A stretch of 22,220 nt of DNA, from positions 1 through 22,220 of the forward strand of contig DXHG01000141.1 in assembly GCA_019113455.1 (NCBI GenBank), given 5' to 3'. Each line of letters begins with the position of its first letter. Position 1 is the first letter of the stretch. Origin of the DNA: Candidatus Treponema faecavium (GTDB taxonomy: Bacteria > Spirochaetota > Spirochaetia > Treponematales > Treponemataceae). The notes beneath the pieces are model-generated. The model was given only the letters and a program-made list of their open reading frames with translations. It did no database searches and had not been told where the DNA came from. The translations under genes and the position numbers were made by a program. Shown piece after piece: positions 1 to 7,814 of the stretch.

Positions 1-2
1 AC

Positions 3-716
3 GCGGAACACGCCGAAAGCGTTTCTGCGGCTGCGGCGCAGCCGGAGCGGAAAGAGCGCAGCCGCACTGCAGAAAAGCCCGTGATTTCCGTTATTGACGA
101 GCGCACGCAGCCGGCGGTGCAGGACGCAGGGCAGCAGCCGCAGGCGGGCATAAAGACGGACTTTGCCGGAAACGGAACGGCGCAGATGAGTCTGACGCTG
201 AGCAGCGGGCACGGCATCTCTGCGGCGGCGAGCCGCGCCGCGGCACAGGAACCTGCGGGGGCTTTTTCTTCGATGCTTTCTGCACAAATCGGCGCGAATG
301 CCGCTGAATTTGTAAAAACCGGTTCCATTATTCTTCGAGACAACAACTCCGGTTCAATCAATCTTGTTCTGCATCCTGAAGAACTGGGAGATGTTAAGAT
401 AAGTTTGAAACTGACCGATAAAATAATAGCCGGACATATTACCGTCGCTTCGCAGGAAGCGTATACCGCGTTTAAGAACAATATTGAAGTTCTGCGGCAG
501 GCGTTTGTTTCAAGCGGGTTTGAGGCGGCAGGCTTTGAGCTTTCCTGGTCGGGAAGCGGGGCAGAGCAGCAGGAAAGCGGACAGGGATACGGCGGGCATG
601 GCAGGTACCAGGGGCTTGCGTACGCGGAAGGTATTCCCGACGCTGTTGGAGTCGGTTCTTCTGCAGAAAAAAGATATGCAGATTCCAGTCAGTACGCCGT
701 TAATGTAATGGCGTAG
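3..716 (+). CDS. fliK: Flagellar hook-length control protein FliK (3' part)
   Basis: The reading frame is open from the left edge, so this is the C-terminal part of a gene that begins outside the window. FliK is secreted through the flagellar type III apparatus, measures hook length and switches export from hook to filament subunits. The visible N-terminal stretch is Ala/Gln/Gly-rich and low in complexity, as in FliK linkers. A Flg_hook-type C-terminal domain follows (codons at about 340-560), with the typical run around LVLHPEELGDVKISLKL and VLRQAF. In Treponema this gene is also called tap1 and sits directly before flgD and flgE, as it does here. The stop lies 31 bases before flgD. A GTG at 81 is available as a start, but the frame continues upstream of it and I do not think it is the true start. 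The product is assigned from the C-terminal domain plus context. Confidence 0.85.
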   Translation, partial: AEHAESVSAAAAQPERKERSRTAEKPVISVIDERTQPAVQDAGQQPQAGIKTDFAGNGTAQMSLTLSSGHGISAAASRAAAQEPAGAFSSMLSAQIGANAAEFVKTGSIILRDNNSGSINLVLHPEELGDVKISLKLTDKIIAGHITVASQEAYTAFKNNIEVLRQAFVSSGFEAAGFELSWSGSGAEQQESGQGYGGHGRYQGLAYAEGIPDAVGVGSSAEKRYADSSQYAVNVMA

Positions 717-747
717 TATTATTTGTAAATAAGGAACGGAGCGGCAC

Positions 748-1191
748 ATGGAGTTAAACACTACAATGAGCGCTAGTGAACAGGCACAGACGCAGCAGGC
801 TGTGAATATGTTCAACAAGACGCTTGCGGTAAACGGACGTACTGCAAGTCAGGAACTGGGCAAGGATGATTTTCTGAAGCTGTTGTTGACGCAGTTGTCG
901 CATCAGGATCCGACTGCTCCGATGGATAACACGCAGTTTATTGCTCAGATGGCGCAGTTTTCAACGCTGGAGCAGATGACTAATATGAGCGTTGGCTTTA
1001 ATCAGTTATCCAATCTGCTGAACACATCGGACGCGGTTGCAACGATGGGCAAAACCGTAGAAGTTGATACGGGAGCCGGGACGGGCGTTACCGGAGTTGT
1101 CGAAGCGGTGGTTCGCGGGGAACGGCCGCAGGTGCAAGTCAATGGCACATTGTATGATGCAGAGAGCATCAAAACTGTATACGCAAATTAA
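748..1191 (+). CDS. flgD: Flagellar hook assembly (capping) protein FlgD
   Basis: FlgD forms the cap on which FlgE subunits assemble into the hook. The 147-residue product is short compared with enteric FlgD but normal for spirochaetes, which keep mainly the conserved N-terminal part. The diagnostic FlgD segment is present: LGKDDFLKLLLTQLSHQDPT, then a PMDNTQFIAQMAQFSTLEQM run (about residues 37-75). A short beta-rich end follows (VEVDTGAGTGVTGVVEAVV). A GGAG at 738-741 with 6-base spacing supports the ATG at 748. The gene sits 31 bases after fliK and 14 bases before flgE, so the three are almost certainly co-transcribed. Confidence 0.95.
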   Translation: MELNTTMSASEQAQTQQAVNMFNKTLAVNGRTASQELGKDDFLKLLLTQLSHQDPTAPMDNTQFIAQMAQFSTLEQMTNMSVGFNQLSNLLNTSDAVATMGKTVEVDTGAGTGVTGVVEAVVRGERPQVQVNGTLYDAESIKTVYAN

Positions 1192-1205
1192 AAGAGGGTA
1201 GCTAT

Positions 1206-2597
1206 ATGATGAGATCGCTTTATGCCGGTGTGTCCGGTATGCAAAACCACCAGACGCGTCTTGATGTTATCGGCAATAACGTTGCAAACGTCAATACGAC
1301 TGGTTTTAAACGGGGTCGGGTGAACTTTCAGGACATGATTTCTCAGCAGCTCTCCGGCGCTTCAAGCCCGACTGCTGAACTTGGCGGCGTTAATCCGCAG
1401 GAAGTCGGTCTTGGCGTAACAACCGCGAGTATAGACACGGTGTTTACACAGGGCAATCTGCAGTCTACCGGTATTTCTACCGATGTTGCCATTCAGGGAA
1501 ACGGTTTCTTTATTCTGCAAAGCGGAGATGAAACATTTTATACGCGCGCCGGTGCGTTTGGCGTTGACAGAGACGGAACGCTCGTTAATCCGGCAAACGG
1601 TATGCGCGTACAGGGCTGGATGGCACAGGATATAAACGGCGAGATGGTCGTGAATACCGCCGGTTATACCGAAGACCTGATTATCCCGATTGGTGCAAAG
1701 GATCCGGCAAAAGCGACTGTAAACGTTAATTATTCGTGCAACTTAAACAAAAACACGCCCGAAATCCTTGAAGGCGCGAGCGAGGCAGATATTCAGCGCG
1801 GTACTTGGGCAACCGAGTTTCAGGTATATGACAGCTTTGGCAACGAGCATAACTTAAATATTTCATTTACGCGCGTGCCTGATACGCCGAACCAGTGGCA
1901 GGCAACGGTTACTGTTGACCCTGAAAACGAAGTTGCAACGCAGACGCGGGTAGGTCTCGGCACGACCGACGGCGTGGAAAACACGTTCCTGATTAACTTT
2001 GACAACACGGGAACGCTTCAGTCCGTTACCGATTCAGCCGGAAACGTAACAAACCCGGAAGGACAGGTTATTCTGCAGGCGTCGTTTGACGTTGCCGGTG
2101 CAAATCCTGATGAAGAGGGAAACCCGTACCGCCAGACGCTGAATATCAATCTGGGCACTATCGGAAGCCAGCAGAATACTATTACGCAGAGCGCTGCGCA
2201 GAGTTCCACAAAGGCGTATTCGCAGGATGGATACGGCATGGGTTATCTTGAAAACTTTAAGATTGACTCCACCGGAACGATAACCGGCGTATATTCAAAC
2301 GGCACGAACCGCACTATCGGTCAGATAGCCCTCGCATCGTTTACGAACCAGGGCGGTCTTGAAAAGGCCGGAGACAATACGTATGTGGAATCGAACAACT
2401 CCGGCATCGCAAACATCGGTGTTTCGGGCGTTGCCGGCAAAGGTTCTCTGATGTCGGGAGCATTGGAGATGTCAAACGTTGACTTAACCGAGCAGTTTAC
2501 CGACATGATTGTAACGCAGCGCGGTTTCCAGGCAAGTTCAAAGACAATTCAGACGGCTGACGTTCTGCTTGATACGGTGCTGAATCTTAAGCGCTAA
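1206..2597 (+). CDS. flgE: Flagellar hook protein FlgE
   Basis: This is the structural subunit of the periplasmic flagellar hook, 463 residues. The N terminus carries the rod/hook signature (MMRSLYAGVSGM, then IGNNVANVNTTGFK). The C terminus carries the matching helix with TQRGFQASSKTIQTAD and ends VLLDTVLNLKR. Lys165, Cys178 and Asn179 occupy the same positions as the T. denticola FlgE residues shown to form covalent lysinoalanine cross-links between neighbouring subunits, so the same self-cross-linked hook is predicted. Codon checks: AAG at 1698-1700 and TGC at 1737-1739. The GAGGG at 1194-1198 gives 7-base spacing to the ATG at 1206; a second ATG follows immediately. Unlike the known Treponema fla operon, no flbD/motA/motB follows. 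A strong terminator closes the operon 30 bases downstream. Confidence 0.97.
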   Translation: MMRSLYAGVSGMQNHQTRLDVIGNNVANVNTTGFKRGRVNFQDMISQQLSGASSPTAELGGVNPQEVGLGVTTASIDTVFTQGNLQSTGISTDVAIQGNGFFILQSGDETFYTRAGAFGVDRDGTLVNPANGMRVQGWMAQDINGEMVVNTAGYTEDLIIPIGAKDPAKATVNVNYSCNLNKNTPEILEGASEADIQRGTWATEFQVYDSFGNEHNLNISFTRVPDTPNQWQATVTVDPENEVATQTRVGLGTTDGVENTFLINFDNTGTLQSVTDSAGNVTNPEGQVILQASFDVAGANPDEEGNPYRQTLNINLGTIGSQQNTITQSAAQSSTKAYSQDGYGMGYLENFKIDSTGTITGVYSNGTNRTIGQIALASFTNQGGLEKAGDNTYVESNNSGIANIGVSGVAGKGSLMSGALEMSNVDLTEQFTDMIVTQRGFQASSKTIQTADVLLDTVLNLKR

Positions 2598-2627
2598 TCA
2601 TAATACAAGAGTAAAAATCGTATGAAC

Positions 2628-2661
2628 AAAAAAGACTGTTTCGTATGAAACAGTCTTTTTT
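2628..2661. terminator. Bidirectional intrinsic terminator, flgE / cysK
   Basis: A 15-bp perfect stem (2628-2642 with 2647-2661) has a 4-base loop. Its arms begin with six A and end in eight T (2655-2662 region), so it can stop transcription from flgE on the plus strand and from cysK on the minus strand. Confidence 0.93.
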
Positions 2662-2692
2662 TTCGCCGTTGACGCGCCAGAGCGCGCCTGTA

Positions 2693-3619
2693 TCAGCGGA
2701 ACAGCGCCGTAGAATAGTAGCGGTCCGCGCTGTCAGGGAGCAGCGCAACGATTGTCTTGCCCGAAAAAGCGGGCTGCTGTGCCGCTTTAATGGCTGCATG
2801 GAGCGCTGCTCCCGATGAAATGCCGGTCAGCACGCCCTCCTTGCGGGCGAGCAGTTTTGCCGCGGCAATCGCGTCGTCATCGGATACGGCGGCAATGGCG
2901 TCGTATACTCGGCGGTCAAGGATTTTCGGGATAAAATTGGAGCCAATGCCTTGTATGCCGTGCGGCCCCGCGGTTCCTTTGGAAAGCAGCGGTGAGCGTT
3001 CCGGCTCAACGGCAATGACTGTAATTGCAGGATTATGCTGTTTAAGAAAGCGGCCCGTGCCGGTAATGGTGCCGCCGGTGCCCACTCCGGCAACAAACAC
3101 GTCTATGCTGCCGTCTGTGTCTTCCCATAATTCAGGGCCGGTCGTTTCCATATGTGCACGCACGTTTGCTTCGTTTTCAAACTGCCCTGCAATAATGCTG
3201 TTGGGAGTAGTGCGCGCAAGCTCTTCAGCCTTCGCCGCCGCCCCCGCCATACCCTCCGCGCCGGGAGTAAGGACAATTTCCGCACCGTATGCGTTGAGCA
3301 GCCGCCTGCGTTCTTCGCTCATCGTTTCAGGCATTGTGAGGATGAGCCGGTAGCCCTTGGCAGCGGCGATCGCGGCAAGCCCTATGCCGGTATTGCCCGA
3401 CGTAGCTTCAATAATGGTGCCGCCTGCACGCAGCGCGCCGGAACGTTCCGCATCTTCAATAATAAAACGCGCGGCGCGGTCTTTGACGCTGCCTGTCGGA
3501 TTCAGATATTCCAGCTTGACCAGCAGTCTGCCTGTTAATCCAAGCTCGCGCTCAATCGTATGCACGCGCAGCAGCGGCGTGTGTCCTGTCAGTTCGTATG
3601 CTTTTGAAGCGATATGCAT
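2693..3619 (-). CDS. cysK: Cysteine synthase A (O-acetylserine sulfhydrylase)
   Basis: This cytosolic PLP enzyme makes L-cysteine from O-acetyl-L-serine and sulfide. The 308 residues match the family's usual length. Visible motifs are the PLP-lysine segment NPTGSVKDRAA (Lys46), the substrate loop EATSGNTGIGLA (about 68-79), the phosphate-binding loop GVGTGGTITGTG (about 177-188), the GISSGAA segment near 267, and the CysK-type C terminus PDSADRYYSTALF. This end favours CysK over cystathionine beta-synthase. The minus-strand ATG at 3619 has an AAGGAAG Shine-Dalgarno about 8 bases upstream. It lies 23 bases after the methyltransferase stop, so the two form an operon. No serine acetyltransferase gene is in the window. 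Confidence 0.95.
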   Translation of the reverse strand: MHIASKAYELTGHTPLLRVHTIERELGLTGRLLVKLEYLNPTGSVKDRAARFIIEDAERSGALRAGGTIIEATSGNTGIGLAAIAAAKGYRLILTMPETMSEERRRLLNAYGAEIVLTPGAEGMAGAAAKAEELARTTPNSIIAGQFENEANVRAHMETTGPELWEDTDGSIDVFVAGVGTGGTITGTGRFLKQHNPAITVIAVEPERSPLLSKGTAGPHGIQGIGSNFIPKILDRRVYDAIAAVSDDDAIAAAKLLARKEGVLTGISSGAALHAAIKAAQQPAFSGKTIVALLPDSADRYYSTALFR

Positions 3620-3642
3620 AGCTTTGCTTCCTTAATATGTGC

Positions 3643-4392
3643 TTATTTCCGCGCAACGATAACCATCGTGCGCGCCTTATGATTATATGGAGAAAAATCG
3701 AAATCGCCGTATATGTCCGCCTGCGTAAAGCCATTCGCCAACACGAGCCGCTGCAGCTCCACAGCCGAGTACAGACGCTGCACAAATGTGTGCTCAGTGC
3801 GGTTTCCCTGCGAATCGATAAGTATCCAGCGCGAACGCAGTCCTTCCCATGCGCCTTCAACGCTGAATTCGGTGAGCACCGTTTTATTGGCGCGTTCAAA
3901 CCACTCGCCTTCGGTAAAATCCCGCACGGCGATTTCCCGAGAAAGGCACTCAAAGATAAAATACCCGCCGTCTTTTACCGCAGCGGCGATATGCGCGATA
4001 ATAGCTGCATCCTCCTCAATCGCATCGCAGTAGCCGAACGATGTGTAGAGATTGACCGCAGTGTCAAACGGCGCATCGGGCTCCCAGTACCGCAGATCGG
4101 CGCGAATGAGCGTCAGGGGAACGCCTTCGCTCTCTGCCGATTCCTGCGCCGCGTCAAGAAACGGCTGCATGAGGTCAACGCCGGTTACATCAAGCCCGCG
4201 CGCGGCAAGCTCCACGCTGATGCGTCCGGGACCGCACCCCGCGTCAAGTACGCGCTGCCCCTTTCGCAGCCCCGCGATTGCGCAGATATAGTCGGCAACG
4301 GCAGGTGCTTCGGCCCAGCGTTGCGCGTCAAACATGACAGGCCCATAGTTAAGCCAGAATTCTTCGTTTTCAAACCATTGTTTTGTATGCAT
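3643..4392 (-). CDS. Class I SAM-dependent methyltransferase, substrate unknown
   Basis: The 249-residue product has a Rossmann-fold methyltransferase domain. SAM-binding motif I is VLDAGCGPG (residues 48-56) and the acidic residue after strand 2 is Asp73 in VTGVDL. A further acidic motif, LIRADLRYW, is at about 94-102. After these the protein has a beta-rich C-terminal half (FIFECLSREIAV..., WILIDSQGNRTEHTF). This layout is common in broad Methyltransf_25/11 families and does not reveal the substrate. The start at 4392 follows a GAGGAGA Shine-Dalgarno at good spacing. It is the first gene of a two-gene operon with cysK, which suggests but does not prove a link to sulfur or SAM metabolism. 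The leader upstream is strongly structured (4432-4539). Confidence 0.85.
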   Translation of the reverse strand: MHTKQWFENEEFWLNYGPVMFDAQRWAEAPAVADYICAIAGLRKGQRVLDAGCGPGRISVELAARGLDVTGVDLMQPFLDAAQESAESEGVPLTLIRADLRYWEPDAPFDTAVNLYTSFGYCDAIEEDAAIIAHIAAAVKDGGYFIFECLSREIAVRDFTEGEWFERANKTVLTEFSVEGAWEGLRSRWILIDSQGNRTEHTFVQRLYSAVELQRLVLANGFTQADIYGDFDFSPYNHKARTMVIVARK

Positions 4393-4431
4393 GGCGCGTG
4401 TCTCCTCGTTATATACTGGTTAAACAACAAA

Positions 4432-4456
4432 ACAGCGCCGTTTGATACAGCGCTGT
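4432..4456 (-). terminator. Terminator-like hairpin in the methyltransferase leader
   Basis: Read on the minus strand, a 7-bp stem (4450-4456 with 4432-4438, loop of 11) is followed by a T-rich run (TTTTGTTGTTT). It lies about 40 bases before the methyltransferase ATG. It could be an attenuator in the operon leader, or the terminator of a short upstream transcript. The stem is modest, so this is tentative. Confidence 0.45.
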
Positions 4457-4462
4457 GATTTT

Positions 4463-4539
4463 TCTGCGCGCGGGCTTGGTTTTCCTGCGGTTTCCCCGCA
4501 GCGGCCTGCAAAAGAACCAATCCCGCATACAAGCGCAGA
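4463..4539 (-). ncRNA. Long imperfect hairpin in the methyltransferase-cysK leader
   Basis: Nested pairings cover 77 bases. The outer stem is 4463-4469 with 4533-4539 (7 bp). A 6-base one-sided bulge (4527-4532) follows, then 4470-4483 with 4513-4526 (14 positions, one mismatch and one G-T pair), then an inner 6-bp hairpin, 4485-4490 with 4496-4501. On the minus strand this is followed directly by the terminator-like stem at 4432-4456. A structured aptamer-like region plus a terminator ahead of a biosynthetic operon is the layout of a leader regulator. I see no T-box or SAM-riboswitch consensus, so the class is unknown. It could instead be a palindromic intergenic repeat. Confidence 0.35.
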
Positions 4540-4548
4540 GACCTGCGA

Positions 4549-4575
4549 AGAAAGACCGTGTGCGTACAAGCCGCA
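4549..4575 (+). repeat. Copy A of a diverged 27-bp intergenic motif
   Basis: An ungapped 27-bp segment matches 8282-8308 at 22 of 27 positions, including a shared 11-base end (TACAAGCCGCA). It also resembles 15499-15523. All three lie between divergent genes and point the same way. Confidence 0.35.
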
Positions 4576-4619
4576 GAACATGGGACAGCGGCAGTAATAT
4601 ATTGTTTAATCAAAATCTC

Positions 4620-4638
4620 AGTTACTTTTAAAGTAACT
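4620..4638. promoter_or_regulatory. Perfect 9-1-9 palindrome, candidate operator
   Basis: AGTTACTTT, a central T, then AAAGTAACT form a perfect 19-bp dyad in the gap between the minus-strand methyltransferase and the plus-strand chemoreceptor. It sits about 60 bases upstream of a TATAAT at 4699-4704 that could serve the chemoreceptor. It also sits just upstream of an AT-rich minus-strand -10-like stretch near 4595-4605. Its size and symmetry suit a dimeric helix-turn-helix repressor. Which protein binds is unknown. Confidence 0.5.
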
Positions 4639-4736
4639 AACCTTGATTTTTCTCACAGAACGTTCTAAGATAGTTTTAAGATTAAATAAATAAAATAGTA
4701 TAATAATTTCTCAGGTTGATTTGGAGGAGTCCGGCT

Positions 4737-6575
4737 GTGAAAATACAACGCCGCGTCTATGTGTTTGCTGATTTGTCTGTATGGGTTCCCGTCTGCGTAT
4801 TTTTTGCACTGGTGTTTTTTCTGCATCCGTTTGCAGCCGGACAGCTTGCTAACGTATTGCTGCATCCCGGAACGCTTGTGTGCCTGCTTATTACCATCTG
4901 CGGTCCGCTGGTGCTGAACGCGCTGCTGCTCCGTCCTGACCGCCTGCGCGCCGAGACGGATTCTGCTTCGGCGGCCGGAGAGTTAAATAAACGGCTCAAC
5001 ACGATAACCGTTGCCGTTCTTGCTGAACCGCTGCTGCTTAATCTGCCGCTGTGCCTGTGCCTGTTTTTCCTTACGATGGGGAGCGGCTTTTTGCTGCATC
5101 CGGGCTTTATCATTATTGTGCTTGCCGGCGCGGCATGTCTGTTCGGACAGCTGTTTTTCATGCTCTTTATCCAAAGCCTGGAGCGCGCCGCGTGTGATAT
5201 TCCCATTGTGGAGGAATTTATTTCGTTTTCGTTTTTCCGGCGCACGATTGTAACGATGTGCCTGAGCATCTGCGGCCTCGTACTGCTGAGCATATCGCCG
5301 TTCTACGTGTTTGCCGATGTCGCAGATCCGGTCGTTATCGTCAACCGGTACTTTTTGCCGATTGAGGTTGTCTGTTTCTGTGTGATGACGGTGAATATCG
5401 GACTGATCCTTTTGACGCAGCACCGCCAGATACGCACAATACGCATCAGGCACGAACAGAATATGAACGGCGACTATACGGCGCGTACGGTTGCCGCAGA
5501 AACGCGGGATGACGTTGGGCTTCTGATTCAGGCGTCAAATACCGCCGCGGGCAGTGTGCGGGAACTGCTGCACACGTTTAAAAACCATATCGTTGCGTCA
5601 GACGATGATGCGCAGGGACTCGCATCGGCGATGGCGGAAACAAGCTCTGCGATAGAGGCCATTTCAGAGAATATCGTGTCGGTAAAAGGCACGGTGCTTG
5701 AGCAGTCCGCCGGCGTTGAAGAAGCGCAGTCGATATTCGGGCAGATAGTAAAGCGCATCGATACGCTTGACGACAGCATAAACCGGCAGGCAGAGGCTTT
5801 ATCGTCCTCTTCCGCGGCGGTTGAACAGATGGTTGCGAATATTAAATCTGTATCTGATATTATGGAACAGAATTCGCAGACTGCCAATACGCTCGAGCAG
5901 GCGTCAAGCGAAGGGCAGAAGCGGGTGGCGCTTTCCGTTGAAACGTCAAAGCGTATTCTTGACGAGTCTTCTTCCCTGATTGAGGCGAGTAAAATTATTC
6001 AGACAATTGCGAGCCAGACGAACCTGCTTGCGATGAACGCGGCGATAGAAGCGGCGCACGCGGGAGAAAGCGGCCGCGGCTTTTCCGTCGTCGCAGACGA
6101 GATACGAAAGCTTGCAGAAGAATCAAACACGCAGGGCAAAAAGATTGCGACGCAGCTGAAAGCGTTTGAAAGCTCTATCGGCGAAGTTGCCGCGCACACG
6201 GAAGATGTGCAGAAAGAATTCTCTTCAATACAGAAACTGACGCAGACGGTGCGTGATCAGGGCGAGCTTGTCAAACGAGCGATGCAGGAACAGACAGAAG
6301 GCAGCACGCAGGTGCTTGCCGCGATGCAGGAGATAAATAACCTTTCTGAGGACGTGAGAAGCGGTTCTTCCGAGATGAAAACCGGCGGCGCCGAGATTAT
6401 CGCGGAAATCAGCAAGCTTGCCGAAATCACGCAGGATCTGTCAAACGCGATGAACAATATCACCTCGTCATCAGAAGAAATAAAGCTTGCCGCGTCGGAC
6501 ATCACCGACCGGACGGTTAAAAACAAAATCAACCTTGATAATCTGCAGGAAGCAATCGGGCGGTATACGATCTAG
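4737..6575 (+). CDS. Methyl-accepting chemotaxis protein with multi-pass membrane N terminus
   Basis: This chemoreceptor signals to the CheA/CheW kinase array that controls flagellar rotation. The start chosen is GTG 4737, because GGAGGAG at 4723-4729 gives 7-base spacing. An in-frame TTG at 4716 lies upstream of that Shine-Dalgarno and is rejected. The product has 612 residues. The first 240 or so hold about six hydrophobic segments with very short loops and no periplasmic ligand domain, so any stimulus is probably sensed in or near the membrane. A linker (about 240-285) leads to the coiled-coil signalling domain. The highly conserved hairpin tip is at about 427-455 (QTNLLAMNAAIEAAHAGE, then GRGFSVVADEIRKLAEE). 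The protein ends AIGRYTI with no CheR-tethering pentapeptide. It appears to be a single-gene unit ending at hairpins 6582-6622. Confidence 0.93.
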   Translation: MKIQRRVYVFADLSVWVPVCVFFALVFFLHPFAAGQLANVLLHPGTLVCLLITICGPLVLNALLLRPDRLRAETDSASAAGELNKRLNTITVAVLAEPLLLNLPLCLCLFFLTMGSGFLLHPGFIIIVLAGAACLFGQLFFMLFIQSLERAACDIPIVEEFISFSFFRRTIVTMCLSICGLVLLSISPFYVFADVADPVVIVNRYFLPIEVVCFCVMTVNIGLILLTQHRQIRTIRIRHEQNMNGDYTARTVAAETRDDVGLLIQASNTAAGSVRELLHTFKNHIVASDDDAQGLASAMAETSSAIEAISENIVSVKGTVLEQSAGVEEAQSIFGQIVKRIDTLDDSINRQAEALSSSSAAVEQMVANIKSVSDIMEQNSQTANTLEQASSEGQKRVALSVETSKRILDESSSLIEASKIIQTIASQTNLLAMNAAIEAAHAGESGRGFSVVADEIRKLAEESNTQGKKIATQLKAFESSIGEVAAHTEDVQKEFSSIQKLTQTVRDQGELVKRAMQEQTEGSTQVLAAMQEINNLSEDVRSGSSEMKTGGAEIIAEISKLAEITQDLSNAMNNITSSSEEIKLAASDITDRTVKNKINLDNLQEAIGRYTI

Positions 6576-6581
6576 TGTTAT

Positions 6582-6622
6582 GCCTGCCTGCGGGTGCAGG
6601 CAGGCTGCTGCGTAACAGCAGC
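6582..6622. terminator. Two adjacent hairpins between convergent genes
   Basis: A 10-bp perfect stem (6582-6591 with 6596-6605, 4-base loop) overlaps by two bases a second 7-bp stem (6604-6610 with 6616-6622, loop of 5). Neither has a T-run, so if this ends the chemoreceptor transcript it does so without the standard U tract. The M15 peptidase gene converges from the right, ending at 6722. Confidence 0.45.
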
Positions 6623-6721
6623 ATTACACATGTATGCTTGGCTTGGCTGCGGTGTGCACCAGCCGGCAGCAGTGCGGTCTTATCAATGCGGCGCATAGAC
6701 CGCGCTGCCGGTTATTGCATA

Positions 6722-7645
6722 TTATGACTGCTGTCCGCTGTACTGCTGCAGCAGTATCAGTTCCGGGCGGTACTCAAAGTGCATATTGTCCCAAATGCCC
6801 CATTTGCCGCCCCAGATAAAGCCTTCCGACTCAAAAATGCTGATAACGGCGAGCGGCGGTATCCAGCGGTCTTCAAGCGGGATAAGCATCCACTCGTCAT
6901 TGCCTTTGTTTTTTTCCCAGTTCCAGTACACGATTTCTCTGCCCCAGCCTTCGGGGAGCACGTCGATAGCAAGCGCGTAGCTGTGAAACGAGCGGCTGCC
7001 TGTGTCGCGTATTTCCCGCCACAGATAGCCGTCCGTGCGAGAAAGCGTCTCAACGAATTCGGCTGTTTCTGCGTCGGTTCTCGCACGCTGCGCTATTTTT
7101 TCTTCCACGCGCTCAAGCGGCTCAACGATTTTTTCGTGAACGGTTACATACTTGCCGAGAAACAGAACTGTCTGAATATGCTCTTCTATGGAAGCCTGCG
7201 TCGCGCTGTCGTAAATCGCGTCGAGAAAGCCTGGGTACTGCAGCGGCGCATTGCGTCTGTTTTCTGTGTCTCCGCTTCGGCTGTAGCGGGCAATGTCTTC
7301 CTGCGTGAAATTTGCCGGATCAGGGATTTCTGTGGGGTACGGATAGACAAGCGTGCGGTATGAATCTGCTTCGTCAAGGAGTTCTTCGGGCAAAAGCCTG
7401 CCGCCCGCCCAGTAAAAAAGCGCTGCTCCGTCTGCGGTTGGCACGCGGATAACCCAGTCGCGCCGCTCAATATCGTAACCCGCCTGCAGCTGCTCGTTTT
7501 TATACGCATTTACGACTGCGCGCACGGCGGGCGGCACGGGCGGTGTTATTTCCTGTATCTGCGCAGGCAGCAGAGATGCGGCCGCAAAAAAAATACAGGC
7601 GATTGATGTATGCAGAACAGTACATTTTTTTATAGAAAAAAACAT
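6722..7645 (-). CDS. Exported M15-family zinc peptidase (D-Ala-D-Ala carboxypeptidase-like)
   Basis: This is a probable peptidoglycan peptidase of the M15 (VanY/M15C) type. Counting from the ATG at 7645, the product has 307 residues. Residues 1-28 form a signal peptide: two lysines, a hydrophobic run, then SLLPAQ, with likely signal peptidase I cleavage. The catalytic domain is C-terminal. SFHSYALAIDV supplies zinc ligands His221 and Asp228, and GFIWGGKWGIWDNMHFEY supplies His289. The roughly 180 residues between signal peptide and catalytic domain are not recognised. The frame stays open to an ATG at 7756, but the longer form would bury the signal peptide and run across a strong promoter at 7653-7680. 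That promoter places the transcript start at or beside the 7645 ATG, so a leaderless mRNA is likely. It faces the chemoreceptor tail to tail. Confidence 0.85.
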   Translation of the reverse strand: MFFSIKKCTVLHTSIACIFFAAASLLPAQIQEITPPVPPAVRAVVNAYKNEQLQAGYDIERRDWVIRVPTADGAALFYWAGGRLLPEELLDEADSYRTLVYPYPTEIPDPANFTQEDIARYSRSGDTENRRNAPLQYPGFLDAIYDSATQASIEEHIQTVLFLGKYVTVHEKIVEPLERVEEKIAQRARTDAETAEFVETLSRTDGYLWREIRDTGSRSFHSYALAIDVLPEGWGREIVYWNWEKNKGNDEWMLIPLEDRWIPPLAVISIFESEGFIWGGKWGIWDNMHFEYRPELILLQQYSGQQS

Positions 7646-7652
7646 GACGAAT

Positions 7653-7680
7653 AGTATACTTGAGATATAATCAAAGTCAA
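7653..7680 (-). promoter_or_regulatory. Promoter of the M15 peptidase
   Basis: On the minus strand TTGACT (7675-7680) and TATACT (7653-7658) are separated by 16 bases, close to the sigma-70 consensus. The -10 ends 7 bases before the ATG at 7645, so transcription should begin at or next to the start codon. Confidence 0.7.
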
Positions 7681-7814
7681 GTATTCGCAGTGTGAGTAAA
7701 AATATGCGCCGGTTTTTATCGCGTGCGCCGCACGCCCTGTTCCGGCGGAAACACATTGACGCGCGTTATCCGGCAAAGTGTTCGTAATTAAAAAAGAAAT
7801 CCTTCAATACAAAA

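Noticed and set aside
4420..4581. 53-codon minus-strand frame with Cys codons as a cysteine leader peptide
   Set aside because: Cys codons are scattered, there is no ribosome site, and it runs through the structured leader and terminator-like stem.
4716..4736. TTG start 21 bases upstream for the chemoreceptor
   Set aside because: It lies upstream of the GGAGGAG ribosome site, which fits GTG 4737 at 7-base spacing.
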